From contig NC_018513.1 in assembly GCF_000292915.1 (NCBI RefSeq), forward strand, positions 2,046,001 through 2,110,000: a stretch of 64,000 nucleotides of DNA, written 5' to 3'. How positions within the stretch are numbered: the first letter of the stretch is position 1; every line of letters starts with the position of its first letter. The position numbers were made by a program, and so were the translations under genes. Below are positions 18,486 to 27,806 of this stretch, one piece after another. The DNA is from Burkholderia cepacia GG4. GTDB lineage: Bacteria > Pseudomonadota > Gammaproteobacteria > Burkholderiales > Burkholderiaceae. The notes under the pieces were generated by a model, which worked only from the letters and a program-made list of their open reading frames with translations, was not told where the DNA came from and searched no databases.

Positions 18486-20498
18486 TCATTGCACGAGCAT
18501 CGGATTGCCGCATTTGATCGAGTCCGGTGTATTTGTGACATAAGCGTTCCCCAGACTCAAGCCGAGCAAGCCGGTGACCGAGGTCAGCAGGGAATCGATC
18601 GGTTGTAGGAGGAGCGGAACGAGTGTAGCTCCCAGTGCGGACAAAATCGGCCCGAGCACGACATTCAGCACGGGAGTCACTACCAGGCCCAGCGCGTCCA
18701 GCAAGCCGCTATTCGCCGTCAACTGCACCGACAGGCCGCTGTTAAGCGCGCCTTGAACCGCGGGTGACAGCAACTGATCCGTTCCGGTGCTCAACATATA
18801 CGGTGATGCCAGACTCCCGGGATAGGTAAACACCAACTGCGTCGGATTTTGATTGGCGACGGGAAGCGTCAACTGCCCGGGCGTCAGGTTGATGTTGACC
18901 GAGATCTGGGTCAGGTCGAGCACCCCGAACGTCAAGACTTTAACCAACGTTGTCAACCCGGAAACCAGCCCGCCGAGGTTCAACAGATTGAGCAGGCTCT
19001 GCAGGTTGACCGACACCAGCGTGAGCGGCGGTGCGCTACCGCTGGGCGTATAGGTGGTCGGGGCATTGAGATTGATCGGCGTATTCGCCGTCCCGCCGAG
19101 ATACACGGCAACCACCCCGGTCTGCACGTTCACTGTCGCGCTTTTCGTGCCGTTCGCTGAACAGGTGACCGATGCGAGCCCGGCCTTCGCCGGCGCGACA
19201 TACGCCGTGATCGGCAGTCGAACGGCCGTCAGTGGCGTCGCCTTGCCTGACGGGCAGGTCCCCCCAGGAAAAACCAGGGAACCGTTGGAGCACGTCGACA
19301 GCAGCGATATCGACGTGTCCAGGAACACGTTCCCTTGTGCAGTCGACGTGTTCGTCAGGCAATCGGACGTCCCGCAATTCGACGGTCCGGGCGGGCCGCT
19401 CGCCGTGGACGGCGGCGTCCCGGCAAGCGACACGGAGCCCGACACCGTCGCGTTCAGCAGCGGCGCGAGCGCGGTCGGCGTCTGGACCGTGATGCTCGGG
19501 ATGGCGACGGCGTTCGTGCCGTTCGCGACCTGAAGCGCGGTCGACAACAATCCCAGCGCGTTGACGCTGGCGTCAACGGCAGAGCTGCCATTGGCGACCG
19601 CGGCGGAAACCAGCTGGTTGAGCGCGATCTGCGGGCCGCCGCAGACGCTGCCGGAACAGAGCGCAACGACGATCGCGTTCAGAACGTTCAGGTTCGCACC
19701 CAGCGGACTCTGCTGGGTCGCCGCCTGCACCACCGCGTTGGCCAACTGGCCAAGGGTCACGGTACCGTTCAGTACGGCCGTGTTGGAGCCGACCGGCAAA
19801 TTGGCGAGAATGCCCGCCAGCTTCAGGTTGACTTGCGCCAGCCCCTGGTAATCGACAGCGCTCAGACTCAACGCGTTGGGCGACCCGGTCAGCGTCTGCA
19901 GCAACTGGTTGGCCAGCCCGCCATTCAACGTCGCGAGCGAGGTGGTCAGCGTAAAGGTATCGGTCGGCGTGCTCTTCGCAAGGGCCGACGCACTGATCGT
20001 CGTGCCGCTGCGGAAAAAGCCGGTCACCGGCTCGGAAACGCTCACGCACACGGCGTTGGCCGACTGGCCGCTGGCCGATCCGGCCGACAAGCCGCCGCAT
20101 TGGCCGTTGAGCGGATCGCCGGCGGTCGGCGTAAACAGCGCGGCACCGCCACTGGATTGAGGCGCCGTCCACACGCCGCACGTGACGGAAACGGTCGCGT
20201 TTGCCGGTACGGAATTCGCCGACGGGTTCGCCACTTGCTGGGCTGCGAGCTTCGCCGCAGTGCAGGACGTATCCGCACTGACCTTCATGACCGACGACAG
20301 CGCGGCCAGGTCGGCAGCCGCCTGCATATGGCGTCGTTCGGAATAGAAGCGGCCGATATCGATCCCGCTCAGGACGATGACGGCAACCGCCAGCCAGATC
20401 GACGCCATGATCGCGATGGAGCCGCGCTGGCGCGGTCCCGGCGGTGCGCCGGGACCGCGTCGCCGGGCCGCCTGTGATTGGTCTGCGCGCATCGCCAT
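18486..20498 (-). CDS. tadG: TadG-like pilus assembly protein with long extracytoplasmic region
   Basis: Predicted 670 residues. The N-terminus has a pseudopilin-like TadE/TadG segment (RQRGSIAIMASIWLAVAVIVLSGIDIGRFYSERRHMQAAADLAALSS). This is followed by about 600 residues rich in Ser, Thr, Ala, Val and Asn that should lie outside the inner membrane. Length and position at the 3' end of the Tad operon fit TadG, which is needed for Flp fibril assembly or anchoring. Cys pairs (SCTAAK, TCGVW, NCGTSDCLTN) may form disulfides. It begins 6 bases after the DUF3613 gene. Confidence 0.82.
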   Translation of the reverse strand: MAMRADQSQAARRRGPGAPPGPRQRGSIAIMASIWLAVAVIVLSGIDIGRFYSERRHMQAAADLAALSSVMKVSADTSCTAAKLAAQQVANPSANSVPANATVSVTCGVWTAPQSSGGAALFTPTAGDPLNGQCGGLSAGSASGQSANAVCVSVSEPVTGFFRSGTTISASALAKSTPTDTFTLTTSLATLNGGLANQLLQTLTGSPNALSLSAVDYQGLAQVNLKLAGILANLPVGSNTAVLNGTVTLGQLANAVVQAATQQSPLGANLNVLNAIVVALCSGSVCGGPQIALNQLVSAAVANGSSAVDASVNALGLLSTALQVANGTNAVAIPSITVQTPTALAPLLNATVSGSVSLAGTPPSTASGPPGPSNCGTSDCLTNTSTAQGNVFLDTSISLLSTCSNGSLVFPGGTCPSGKATPLTAVRLPITAYVAPAKAGLASVTCSANGTKSATVNVQTGVVAVYLGGTANTPINLNAPTTYTPSGSAPPLTLVSVNLQSLLNLLNLGGLVSGLTTLVKVLTFGVLDLTQISVNINLTPGQLTLPVANQNPTQLVFTYPGSLASPYMLSTGTDQLLSPAVQGALNSGLSVQLTANSGLLDALGLVVTPVLNVVLGPILSALGATLVPLLLQPIDSLLTSVTGLLGLSLGNAYVTNTPDSIKCGNPMLVQ

Positions 20499-20503
20499 GT
20501 CGC

Positions 20504-20833
20504 TTACTGCGCACCCTGCCCGCTACCCGACATGCCACCGGACGAACCGAGCTGCGTGCTCATCGACTCCGGAATCTTGTTCTTGAACGAATCGAGATAA
20601 CGCTGGTAGACCAGCGACGCGACATCGCCGAGCACCGGTTGGGTCGGCGCTGCCGCACGGTTCTCGCCCTGCATCGTGAGCCAATCCCGGGTCGAGCGGC
20701 CAACGTCGGACGCGACCGGCGCCGTACCCTGCTGCTGCGCGTAGGCGGCGACGCTTCCCAGTGCCATGCAGGCGATCGCCCCCAGCACCGCAATCCGCCC
20801 CGCACGCATGCTCCGACGATCGTTGTTGTTCAT
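20504..20833 (-). CDS. DUF3613-family exported protein of the Tad locus
   Basis: Predicted 109 residues with a signal peptide (RAGRIAVLGAIACMALGSVAAYAQ) and a short mature part containing GRSTRDWLTMQGENRAA and YQRYLDSFKNKIPESM, the DUF3613 pattern. I prefer ATG 20833 because GGGGGA lies 5 bases upstream. ATG 20863 would overlap the tadD stop as ATGA, which would couple translation but adds ten hydrophilic residues before the signal peptide. Function unknown; it is found in Tad clusters between tadD and tadG. Confidence 0.78.
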   Translation of the reverse strand: MNNNDRRSMRAGRIAVLGAIACMALGSVAAYAQQQGTAPVASDVGRSTRDWLTMQGENRAAAPTQPVLGDVASLVYQRYLDSFKNKIPESMSTQLGSSGGMSGSGQGAQ

Positions 20834-20859
20834 GTCGTTCCCCCGTCTGTCTGTTCTGT

Positions 20860-21702
20860 TCATTGTGCAAACCGTTGCAGCAGCGGCACGGTCTGGTCAT
20901 AGCCGAAATTGTTTGCCATCGGCGCGATCGGCGCGGTCGCGGCACGCCGCGCCACCACCGGCGGCGTCGCAACCGCACGCTGTTGCGCGTGTGCGGCAGC
21001 CGCAATTTTCGCGGCGTCGCTGCCGATGTCCTTGCGGATATCCGCCGGCACATGCTGCTGGCTCATCAACCGCTGTGCGTCCTGGGCGCGCCCGGCAGCG
21101 AGCAGGTACAGCGCGAGGTTGCTGACGATCTTCGGATTGCGCTGATCCAGTTCCGCCGCCTTCATCAACGGCACCCGCGCGCCGACCACATCGCCATTGC
21201 GCAATTTCGCATAGGCGAGATCGGACAGAAGCGACGCGTCAGTCGGCGCAAGGTCGGACGCCTGCGTCAGTGCCTGTACCGCCTGGCCGAAATCCCCGGC
21301 CGCGCCGGCGATCAGTCCAAGCCCCCGGTAACCGCGTGCGGCGAGCGGCGTCTTCAGCAACTGCGAATACGCTGCCGCGCCGGCAGCCGGCTGGTCGGTC
21401 ATCCGCAGCGCGTCCGCGCGCAGCAGAATCGTGTCCGGCGACACACCGTAGGTCTTGTCGTAAGCATCGATGTGCGCGAGCGACGCGTAATAAAGGCCCT
21501 GCGCCTGCATTCGCTGGATCAGGCCGAGATACATCGCCGGCGTATCCGGCACCGCCTGCTTCTGGTCGGCCGCCTGAATCAGCGCTGCACGCTCGGTCTG
21601 CGCATTCACGCCGTACCCGCCATCCTTGGTCGCGCACGCGCCGAGCAGCAGCACCGCCGTCATCACGCCTGCGTGCCTCACCATTCCGCTGATCCGCTTC
21701 AT
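20860..21702 (-). CDS. tadD: TadD-like TPR lipoprotein
   Basis: Predicted 280 residues. Signal peptide with lipobox LLLGAC (Cys23). The rest consists of tetratricopeptide-like helical pairs (AAAYSQLLKTPLAARGYRGLGLIAGAAGDFGQAVQALTQASDLAPTDASLLSDLAYAKLRNGD). TadD is thought to act as a pilotin that helps the RcpA/CpaC secretin assemble in the outer membrane. It lies between tadC and the DUF3613 gene in the Tad operon. Confidence 0.85.
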   Translation of the reverse strand: MKRISGMVRHAGVMTAVLLLGACATKDGGYGVNAQTERAALIQAADQKQAVPDTPAMYLGLIQRMQAQGLYYASLAHIDAYDKTYGVSPDTILLRADALRMTDQPAAGAAAYSQLLKTPLAARGYRGLGLIAGAAGDFGQAVQALTQASDLAPTDASLLSDLAYAKLRNGDVVGARVPLMKAAELDQRNPKIVSNLALYLLAAGRAQDAQRLMSQQHVPADIRKDIGSDAAKIAAAAHAQQRAVATPPVVARRAATAPIAPMANNFGYDQTVPLLQRFAQ

Positions 21703-21720
21703 CGTCTTTCCTTCCGTCCA

Positions 21721-22716
21721 TCAATGATGATGCGCCGTCAGCGCACGCATCACGGCCAACAATCCCGGCCCGGCCGTCACGATCAGCAGCGCGGGCAGCA
21801 GCGTCACCACCATCACGCCGGTCATCTTCACGGTCAACCGGCCGATCCGGTCGCGCAGCATCGCGCGGCGCGTCTCGCGTAGCCGGTCACCGAATTGCTT
21901 CAGCGGCTCCTGCACCGCGCCTCCGTGCTTGTCGACCTGCACCATCAGCCGCGCGATCGCGCGCAAGTCCTCGTTGTCGAACCCGCTCGATAACCGTTGC
22001 ATCGACTGCTCGCGCGTGCGGCCCGCCGCAAACTGACGCTGTGCGATCCCGACCTCCGACGACAGCACCGGCATCATCCCGCGGAAATCGTTCGTCACGA
22101 CCTGCAGGCTTTGATCCAGCGACAACCCGACGCCCTGCAACAGGCGCAGCATGTCGACCAGTAACGGCAATTCATCGATGACGCGCTGGCGCCGCGCGGC
22201 GGCACGGCGCTGCAGGTAGAGTTTCGGCAACATGAAGCCGAACCCGAAAGCGGCGAACATGCCGATCATCCAGGATCCGCTCTTCATTCGTCCGCTCGCG
22301 AGTATCGCGAACAGCAGCGGCAACGCGATCCCGCACGCGATTCGCGCGATCAGGAACAGCCCGCGCGTACGCGCGTCGACGTACCCGCATTGCTCGAGCA
22401 GACGGCGATCCTCGTCCGCGACGATGTGCTTGCCGAAACCAGTCTCGAGCCAGCGCATCCCCGTCGCCGAAAATCGCGCAAGCATGCGTTCGATGCGCTC
22501 ACGGCCGCGCGTGTCCGGTTTCACGGCCGGAGCCTCACCCGCCGCGGCTCGCGCCTTGGCCGCTTCCAGCGCTGCCATGCGCTGGTCGAGCGCATCGGCG
22601 AGCGCGCGTTCCGCACGCGACGCGGCGGTCGCACGCAGCAACGCGATCATGCCGAACAGCAGCACGCCGAGTGCGCCAAGCGCCAGCGCGATCGATCCGA
22701 TCTGAGTTGCAGTCAT
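21721..22716 (-). CDS. tadC: Tad pilus inner-membrane platform protein TadC
   Basis: Predicted 331 residues. Hydrophobic segments at about residues 8-28, 120-165 and near the C-terminus flank a type II secretion F domain (LLQGVGLSLDQSLQVVTNDFRGMMPVLSSEVGIAQRQ and LMVQVDKHGGAVQEPLKQFGDRLRETRRA). It forms the inner-membrane platform with TadB. It starts 4 bases after tadB. Confidence 0.9.
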   Translation of the reverse strand: MTATQIGSIALALGALGVLLFGMIALLRATAASRAERALADALDQRMAALEAAKARAAAGEAPAVKPDTRGRERIERMLARFSATGMRWLETGFGKHIVADEDRRLLEQCGYVDARTRGLFLIARIACGIALPLLFAILASGRMKSGSWMIGMFAAFGFGFMLPKLYLQRRAAARRQRVIDELPLLVDMLRLLQGVGLSLDQSLQVVTNDFRGMMPVLSSEVGIAQRQFAAGRTREQSMQRLSSGFDNEDLRAIARLMVQVDKHGGAVQEPLKQFGDRLRETRRAMLRDRIGRLTVKMTGVMVVTLLPALLIVTAGPGLLAVMRALTAHHH

Positions 22717-22720
22717 CGCA

Positions 22721-23713
22721 TCACCTGAGTCGAGCCATTCGATACAACCACACGCTACCCGCCACCTGCGCCAGGAACGCGAACATGAGGAGCATTCGTC
22801 CGCTCGGGTCGTTCCACATCCCTTCCAGGTACTTCGGATTCGTCATCACGACAAAGCTGCCGATCCCGATCGGCAGCATCACGAGCACGAACGCCGACAG
22901 TCGCGTCTCCGCCGACATCGCCGTCAATTCACGCTCCGCCTGCTCGAGGTCGCGCATGAACACGGCCATCCGTTCGAGCATGACATCCGCGCGTCCGCCA
23001 TACTTGACCGACAACCGCAGCACCGAGCCGAGCAGTTCGAATTCCTCGGTCCGGTAGACCTTCGCAACATGAAGCATCGCGCGGTCGATCTCGACCCCCG
23101 TCCGCAACATCCGGGACACATGCTCGAGACAGCCCCGCAGCGGCTCCTCCGTCGTCAGCAGCGCAGCCTGGAATGCAGCCGGCACGCTGTTGCCAAGCGT
23201 CACCAGGCGCACGATCCCGTCGAGAAACGACGGAATCTGCCGGACGATTTTCAGGCGCCGCCGCTGGATTCGCGACGTGAGCCAGACGCCGAAGATCGCG
23301 CCTCCGCACGCAAGCGCCGCGAAACACCCGAGCGCGCCGCCGTGGCTGCCTGCGAATGCCGCCACCACGACGAGGGCGACCAGCGCGACGATCGCTTTGC
23401 CGCGCGCACCTTCGATCCCCGCGCGGCTCACGAGGTTGCTCAGATACTCGGTCGCCACCCCATACCACTGCGCCCAGAACGCGCCGGACGCCGCATTGCG
23501 CGCGACGCCGGGTGACGACACCGGCCGCGACGCGGCGGATGCCGCCGGTCGTGCGGCCGGCGCCGCCGTGCGTGCGCCGGGCTCGAGCCGACTGTCGATG
23601 AAGCGCTTGGCATCAGTCCGTACGCGCCGGGTTTCCGCATGTCGCCACAGCATCAGTGCCGATGCAACGCACATCATCGCGACCGCGAGCACCCAGATCA
23701 TCGCGCTATACAT
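22721..23713 (-). CDS. tadB: Tad pilus inner-membrane platform protein TadB
   Basis: Predicted 330 residues. N-terminal hydrophobic segment (MYSAMIWVLAVAMMCVASALML), a central pair of membrane helices (KAIVALVALVVVAAFAGSHGG) and a T2SF domain (GNSVPAAFQAALLTTEEPLRGCLEHVSRMLRTGVEIDRAMLHVAK). ATG 23713 overlaps the end of tadA by 8 bases, the usual tight coupling. A longer frame to 23770 would run deep into the Gly-rich tail of TadA and is rejected. It works with TadC as platform for the ATPase. Confidence 0.9.
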   Translation of the reverse strand: MYSAMIWVLAVAMMCVASALMLWRHAETRRVRTDAKRFIDSRLEPGARTAAPAARPAASAASRPVSSPGVARNAASGAFWAQWYGVATEYLSNLVSRAGIEGARGKAIVALVALVVVAAFAGSHGGALGCFAALACGGAIFGVWLTSRIQRRRLKIVRQIPSFLDGIVRLVTLGNSVPAAFQAALLTTEEPLRGCLEHVSRMLRTGVEIDRAMLHVAKVYRTEEFELLGSVLRLSVKYGGRADVMLERMAVFMRDLEQAERELTAMSAETRLSAFVLVMLPIGIGSFVVMTNPKYLEGMWNDPSGRMLLMFAFLAQVAGSVWLYRMARLR

Positions 23714-25073
23714 TGAAGCCTCCGCCGCGGCCGAAACCGCCGCCGCCAAAGCCGCCGCCGAAACCGCCACCGCCCAGGCCGCTGTTCGTCAGCGTCTGGC
23801 GGAAGCGCGCGAGCTTCGGCGAATGCGGATGAATGCCGAGCGACTCCCAGTGATCGATTTCCTCGCCCTCCGGCGTCACGCGCGCTTCGTAGCGATACAG
23901 TTCCTGCGTCGCGATGATGTTGTCGGACAGTCCGGTCACTTCAGTGATCGAAAGAATCCGGCGCCGCCCGTTCGACAGCCGCCCGATCTGCACGATGAAG
24001 TCGATCGCGTTCGCGATCTGGCGACGCAGGCTCGATTCGGTACCCTGGAAACCCGCGAAGCCGGCAAGCATCTCGAGACGGTACAGGCACTCGCGCGGCG
24101 AGCTCGCGTGCACGGTCCCCATCGAGCCGTCGTGGCCCGTATTCATGGCCTGCAGCATCTCGAGCACTTCACCGCCGCGCACTTCGCCGACGATGATCCG
24201 GTCCGGGCGCATCCGCAACGTGTTGCGCAGCAGGTCGCGAATAGTCACGACGCCGGTGCCGTCGAACCCGCCCGGACGGCTTTCCAGCCGTACGACGTGC
24301 GGGTGGTTCAGCGACAGTTCGGCCGTGTCCTCGATCGTCACGACACGCTCGGCCTCCGGAATGTGGAATGCGAGTGCGTTGAGCAGCGAGGTCTTGCCCG
24401 AACTCGTGCCGCCCGACACGAGCACGTTGCAGCGCGCTTCGACCGCCGCCTCGAGCAGCGCGCCGATCTCTTCGTTGTACGTGCCGTTGCCGAGCAAGTC
24501 CGAAGGCTTGAGCGGATCCTTGCGGAATTTCCGGATCGACACGATCGGGCCATCGATCGACAGCGGCTCGATCACCACGTTCACGCGCCCGCCGTCGGGC
24601 AGCCGCGCGTCGACCATCGGGTTCGACTCGTCGAGACGGCGCCCGATCGGCGCAAGAATCCGGCGCACGATCCGCAGCAGGTGCGCATTGTCGGTAAACC
24701 GTACCGGCTGCTTCGCGAGGATCCCGTGACGCGACACGTACACGTCGTTGTAGCCGTTGATCAGGATGTCCTCGACGGCCGGATCCGCGAGCAGGTCCTC
24801 GATCGGCCCGAAGCCCGCGAGTTCCTTGGTCAGCGCCTCGGCGATCGCCCGCACCTCGGTTTCGTTGAGCGGAATGCGGCGCAGGCGCACGAAGCTGTCG
24901 ATCTCGAGGTCGACGAACTGATTGATCGCCTGGCGGGACCACCGGCCGAACTCGGCGCCCAGTTCCTCGATGCGCGTCAGCAAGTGCTCGTGCGCGGCAT
25001 TCTTGATGTCATGGAATTGCTGCGTCTGGGAGAACGGCGCTGCGCCGTCGGCGAATTGAATGTCGTGTGCCAT
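23706..25073 (-). CDS. tadA: Tad pilus assembly ATPase TadA/CpaF
   Basis: Predicted 455 residues. Type II/IV secretion ATPase of the CpaF branch with Walker A (VSGGTSSGKTSLLNAL), Asp box, Walker B (DRIIVGEVRGGEVLEMLQAMNTGHDGSMGTVHA) and a conserved N-terminal region (ELAGFGPIEDLLADPAVEDILING). The last 25 residues are almost all Gly, Phe and Arg (GGGGFGGGFGGGGFGRGGG), an unusual tail. It powers Flp pilin polymerisation at the inner membrane. Confidence 0.93.
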   Translation of the reverse strand: MAHDIQFADGAAPFSQTQQFHDIKNAAHEHLLTRIEELGAEFGRWSRQAINQFVDLEIDSFVRLRRIPLNETEVRAIAEALTKELAGFGPIEDLLADPAVEDILINGYNDVYVSRHGILAKQPVRFTDNAHLLRIVRRILAPIGRRLDESNPMVDARLPDGGRVNVVIEPLSIDGPIVSIRKFRKDPLKPSDLLGNGTYNEEIGALLEAAVEARCNVLVSGGTSSGKTSLLNALAFHIPEAERVVTIEDTAELSLNHPHVVRLESRPGGFDGTGVVTIRDLLRNTLRMRPDRIIVGEVRGGEVLEMLQAMNTGHDGSMGTVHASSPRECLYRLEMLAGFAGFQGTESSLRRQIANAIDFIVQIGRLSNGRRRILSITEVTGLSDNIIATQELYRYEARVTPEGEEIDHWESLGIHPHSPKLARFRQTLTNSGLGGGGFGGGFGGGGFGRGGGFNV

Positions 25074-25076
25074 CGG

Positions 25077-26351
25077 TTACGACCGCTTGGACGAGGGTTG
25101 AATGAAACGTTTGAGCGCGGACAGGCCCGGCGCGACGCGCGACGCGCCTGCCATGCCCGACACGCCGGGCAGCCGCGCGGCGAGGGATTCGAGCGCGCGC
25201 ACGTACGGATCGCGTTCCGCCGCATCGACGATGAGCCGTCCCTGGTTCGCAGCATGGCCGATCGCGACGCGGCGCGCGGGCAAGGACCCGACCAACGCCA
25301 GACCGAGACGCTCGGCGATCTGCCCGGGCATCAGGCCCAGCGCGGGATCGTACTGGTTGACCACGAGCTTGACACGGTCGGTATCGACGCCTGCATCGCG
25401 CAGCCCGGTGAGCAGGTCGGCCGCGGACACGATCGACGCGACGCCCTGATCGCAGACGAGCCACGCCGCATCGGCCGACGCAGCGATCTGCGTGACGAAC
25501 TCGCGGTTCGAGAACCCGCCGAGATCGACGACCTGCTGATCGAAAAACGCGCGAAGGCGGTTCAGCAAACCGATGCACGACGCATACGACACGTCGCGCA
25601 ACCCGCCGAGATCCGGCGGCAGCGTCGTCAACGCGACGCCGCTCTGGTGCCGGGTCAGCGCGGTGTTCACGAAGGTGCGGTCGATGCGGCGCAGATTCTG
25701 CACGGCGTCGATGAAATGGAATTCGCAGCGCGTGTTCAGGAACAGTGCGCTATCGCCGGCGGGCAGCCCCAGATCGATCAGCGCTGTTTGACGGCCGGCC
25801 GGCGCGCCGCCCTCCGGAACACCCGCCGCGCCCGGGCCAAGCGCACGCTTCTGCAGCCACACGGCAAGATTGGCGGCAAGCGTGCTCACCCCCATGCCGG
25901 CGCGCGCCCCAAGCAACGCGACGACCTTGCCGTGGCGACTCGCCGGCTCGCTGACGTGCGACAACAATCCGCGCGTCGTGCGCAGCGCGTCCTCGGCCGA
26001 TGCGGATACGTCGATGAAGTCGCGCACGCCGGCCCGCAGTGCGGCAAGCGCGCTCTCCGGCTGCGCGAGCGAGCCGAGCGCGACGATCGGCAGGCCCGGA
26101 TGCGCGGCGCGTACCGTGGCGGCAGCGACGCTCGCTGCTTCGCCGCGTTCGGTGAAATCGATGAAGACGAGCGCCGGATTGAGTCCCGTGATGCGCTGAG
26201 CGAGCACGCCCGGCTCCAGCGACGCGGCCTCGACCGCACCGGCCGACACCAGGGTATCGGCCAGCCAGCGCATGTGCGCTTCCTTCTGCGAAGCACAAAC
26301 GAAGTAGTCGGTCACGGCGGGTTCACACAATGATTGGATTCGTGCATTCAT
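25077..26351 (-). CDS. tadZ: TadZ/CpaE-like pilus localisation ATPase
   Basis: Predicted 424 residues. The N-terminal third is an atypical receiver-like domain (DYFVCASQKEAHMRWLADTLVSAG, LVFIDFTERGE). The rest is a ParA/MinD-type fold with a deviant Walker A (LLGARAGMGVSTLAANLAVWL). TadZ proteins place the pilus machine at the cell pole. Two starts are possible: GTG 26360 or ATG 26351; I chose ATG because GGGGGTG precedes it. It lies 3 bases upstream of tadA. Confidence 0.85.
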   Translation of the reverse strand: MNARIQSLCEPAVTDYFVCASQKEAHMRWLADTLVSAGAVEAASLEPGVLAQRITGLNPALVFIDFTERGEAASVAAATVRAAHPGLPIVALGSLAQPESALAALRAGVRDFIDVSASAEDALRTTRGLLSHVSEPASRHGKVVALLGARAGMGVSTLAANLAVWLQKRALGPGAAGVPEGGAPAGRQTALIDLGLPAGDSALFLNTRCEFHFIDAVQNLRRIDRTFVNTALTRHQSGVALTTLPPDLGGLRDVSYASCIGLLNRLRAFFDQQVVDLGGFSNREFVTQIAASADAAWLVCDQGVASIVSAADLLTGLRDAGVDTDRVKLVVNQYDPALGLMPGQIAERLGLALVGSLPARRVAIGHAANQGRLIVDAAERDPYVRALESLAARLPGVSGMAGASRVAPGLSALKRFIQPSSKRS

Positions 26352-26411
26352 GTCGAACACCCCCGATTACGCAAGACGTGGCGATGTGCCGCGACGCGCA
26401 ATGCTTCACGT

Positions 26412-27743
26412 TCATTTCGAAAACCCCGGCGCTGCATCCGGCGACGCCGCGCCGCCCAGATAGGATCGCCAGACCGGCCCGTCACGCTGCTCGGACAACT
26501 CACCGGGCGTCGCCGGCAGTGCCGCACCCTTCGCGATCGGCGCAACGAGATGCGGCGTCACGATGATCAGCAATTCCTTGTCGTTCTGCTGGTAGTTCAG
26601 GTTCTTGAAGAACGTGCCGATGATCGGCAGGTCACCCAGCAGCGGCACCTTGCTCACGTTCGACATCGTCTGACGGTCGATCAGGCCGCCTATCACGAAG
26701 CTCTCGCCATCGCCGAGTTCGACCGTCGTATCCGCACGACGCGTCGTGATGCCCGGCACCGCGACGCCGCTGATCGTCACGCTGTTCACGAAGTCGAGCT
26801 GGCTCGATTCCGGCGCCACCTTCAGGGCGATCCGGTTCGGGCTCAACACCGTCGGCGTCAGCGACAGCCCGACGCCGTATTGCTTCCACTGGATCGCGGT
26901 CGAGCCGAGCCCCTGCGGCGACGGCACCGGAATCTCGCCGCCTGCGAGGAAGCTGGCGCTCTGTCCGGACAGCGCGACGAGCGTCGGCTCCGCGAGCACG
27001 CGGGCAAGGTTGTTCGCTTCGAGCAACGACAGGTCTGCAAAGATGCCGTGTCCAGCAGCATTCACGACCAGGTTGAATGCAGACGCAACCGGCGCACCCA
27101 GCGTCGGAATGTACCCCGCCGTGCCGGGGCCGGACCCACCGCTGTACGACTGCACGCCGCCCGGCGCGAACGACCCGAACGAGAAGCCGTTGCTCTGCTT
27201 GAAGAAGTTGAACCCGACTTGCTTGAGCACCGAACGGCTGAATTCGACGACGCGCACGTCGACCTGCACGACGTTCTTGCCGGCCAGTGTCGAGCGATCG
27301 ATCACCGTGCCTTTCGGGCTCATGTTCTTGGCGACCGCCACTGCCCGCTCATGCGCATCGAGCGAGGCCGACGTTCCCCGCAGCACCGAGGTCCCGCCAT
27401 ACGCTTTCACCTGCGGCGTCGAACCGTCTAATACCGCGTGCGCAGCGGCGTCGACGACTTCAACGCTCCAGACCGTCGGCTCGTCATGACCTCGCTCCCA
27501 CAACATCACGTTCGTCGCACCCGGCGCCTTGGCCGTCAGCAGCACCGAACCGGAATGCCCCCCTTTCATGATCAGCACATCGGCGATCGCCGGATCGCCA
27601 ACGGCGACTCGCTGAAGCGCACGGCCGGAGGAAATCTGCCGCTGCGCGCCGACCGCGAGTTCGATCGTGCCTCCCGCGCTTGCAATGGATGCGAATGTCA
27701 GGGCCCAGAGAGCAATCGCAAAAGCAATCAGTGTGTTTTTCAT
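26412..27743 (-). CDS. cpaC: Tad/Flp pilus secretin RcpA/CpaC
   Basis: Predicted 443 residues. A signal peptide (MKNTLIAFAIALWALTFASIASAG) precedes an N-terminal pilus-formation domain (GRALQRVAVGDPAIADVLIMKGGHSGSVLLTAKAPGATNVMLWE) and a secretin C-domain (ALSGQSASFLAGGEIPVP and DTTVELGDGESFVIGGLIDRQ). It forms the outer-membrane channel for the Flp fibre. I chose ATG 27743 because it begins the signal peptide; an upstream ATG at 27797 would add 18 polar residues. It follows cpaB in the same operon. Confidence 0.9.
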   Translation of the reverse strand: MKNTLIAFAIALWALTFASIASAGGTIELAVGAQRQISSGRALQRVAVGDPAIADVLIMKGGHSGSVLLTAKAPGATNVMLWERGHDEPTVWSVEVVDAAAHAVLDGSTPQVKAYGGTSVLRGTSASLDAHERAVAVAKNMSPKGTVIDRSTLAGKNVVQVDVRVVEFSRSVLKQVGFNFFKQSNGFSFGSFAPGGVQSYSGGSGPGTAGYIPTLGAPVASAFNLVVNAAGHGIFADLSLLEANNLARVLAEPTLVALSGQSASFLAGGEIPVPSPQGLGSTAIQWKQYGVGLSLTPTVLSPNRIALKVAPESSQLDFVNSVTISGVAVPGITTRRADTTVELGDGESFVIGGLIDRQTMSNVSKVPLLGDLPIIGTFFKNLNYQQNDKELLIIVTPHLVAPIAKGAALPATPGELSEQRDGPVWRSYLGGAASPDAAPGFSK

Positions 27744-27806
27744 TGTTTGTTGGTCCGTCGCACGGCCTTTACTGTCGTCGGTGATATCGATGGCCATCGA
27801 TGTTGT

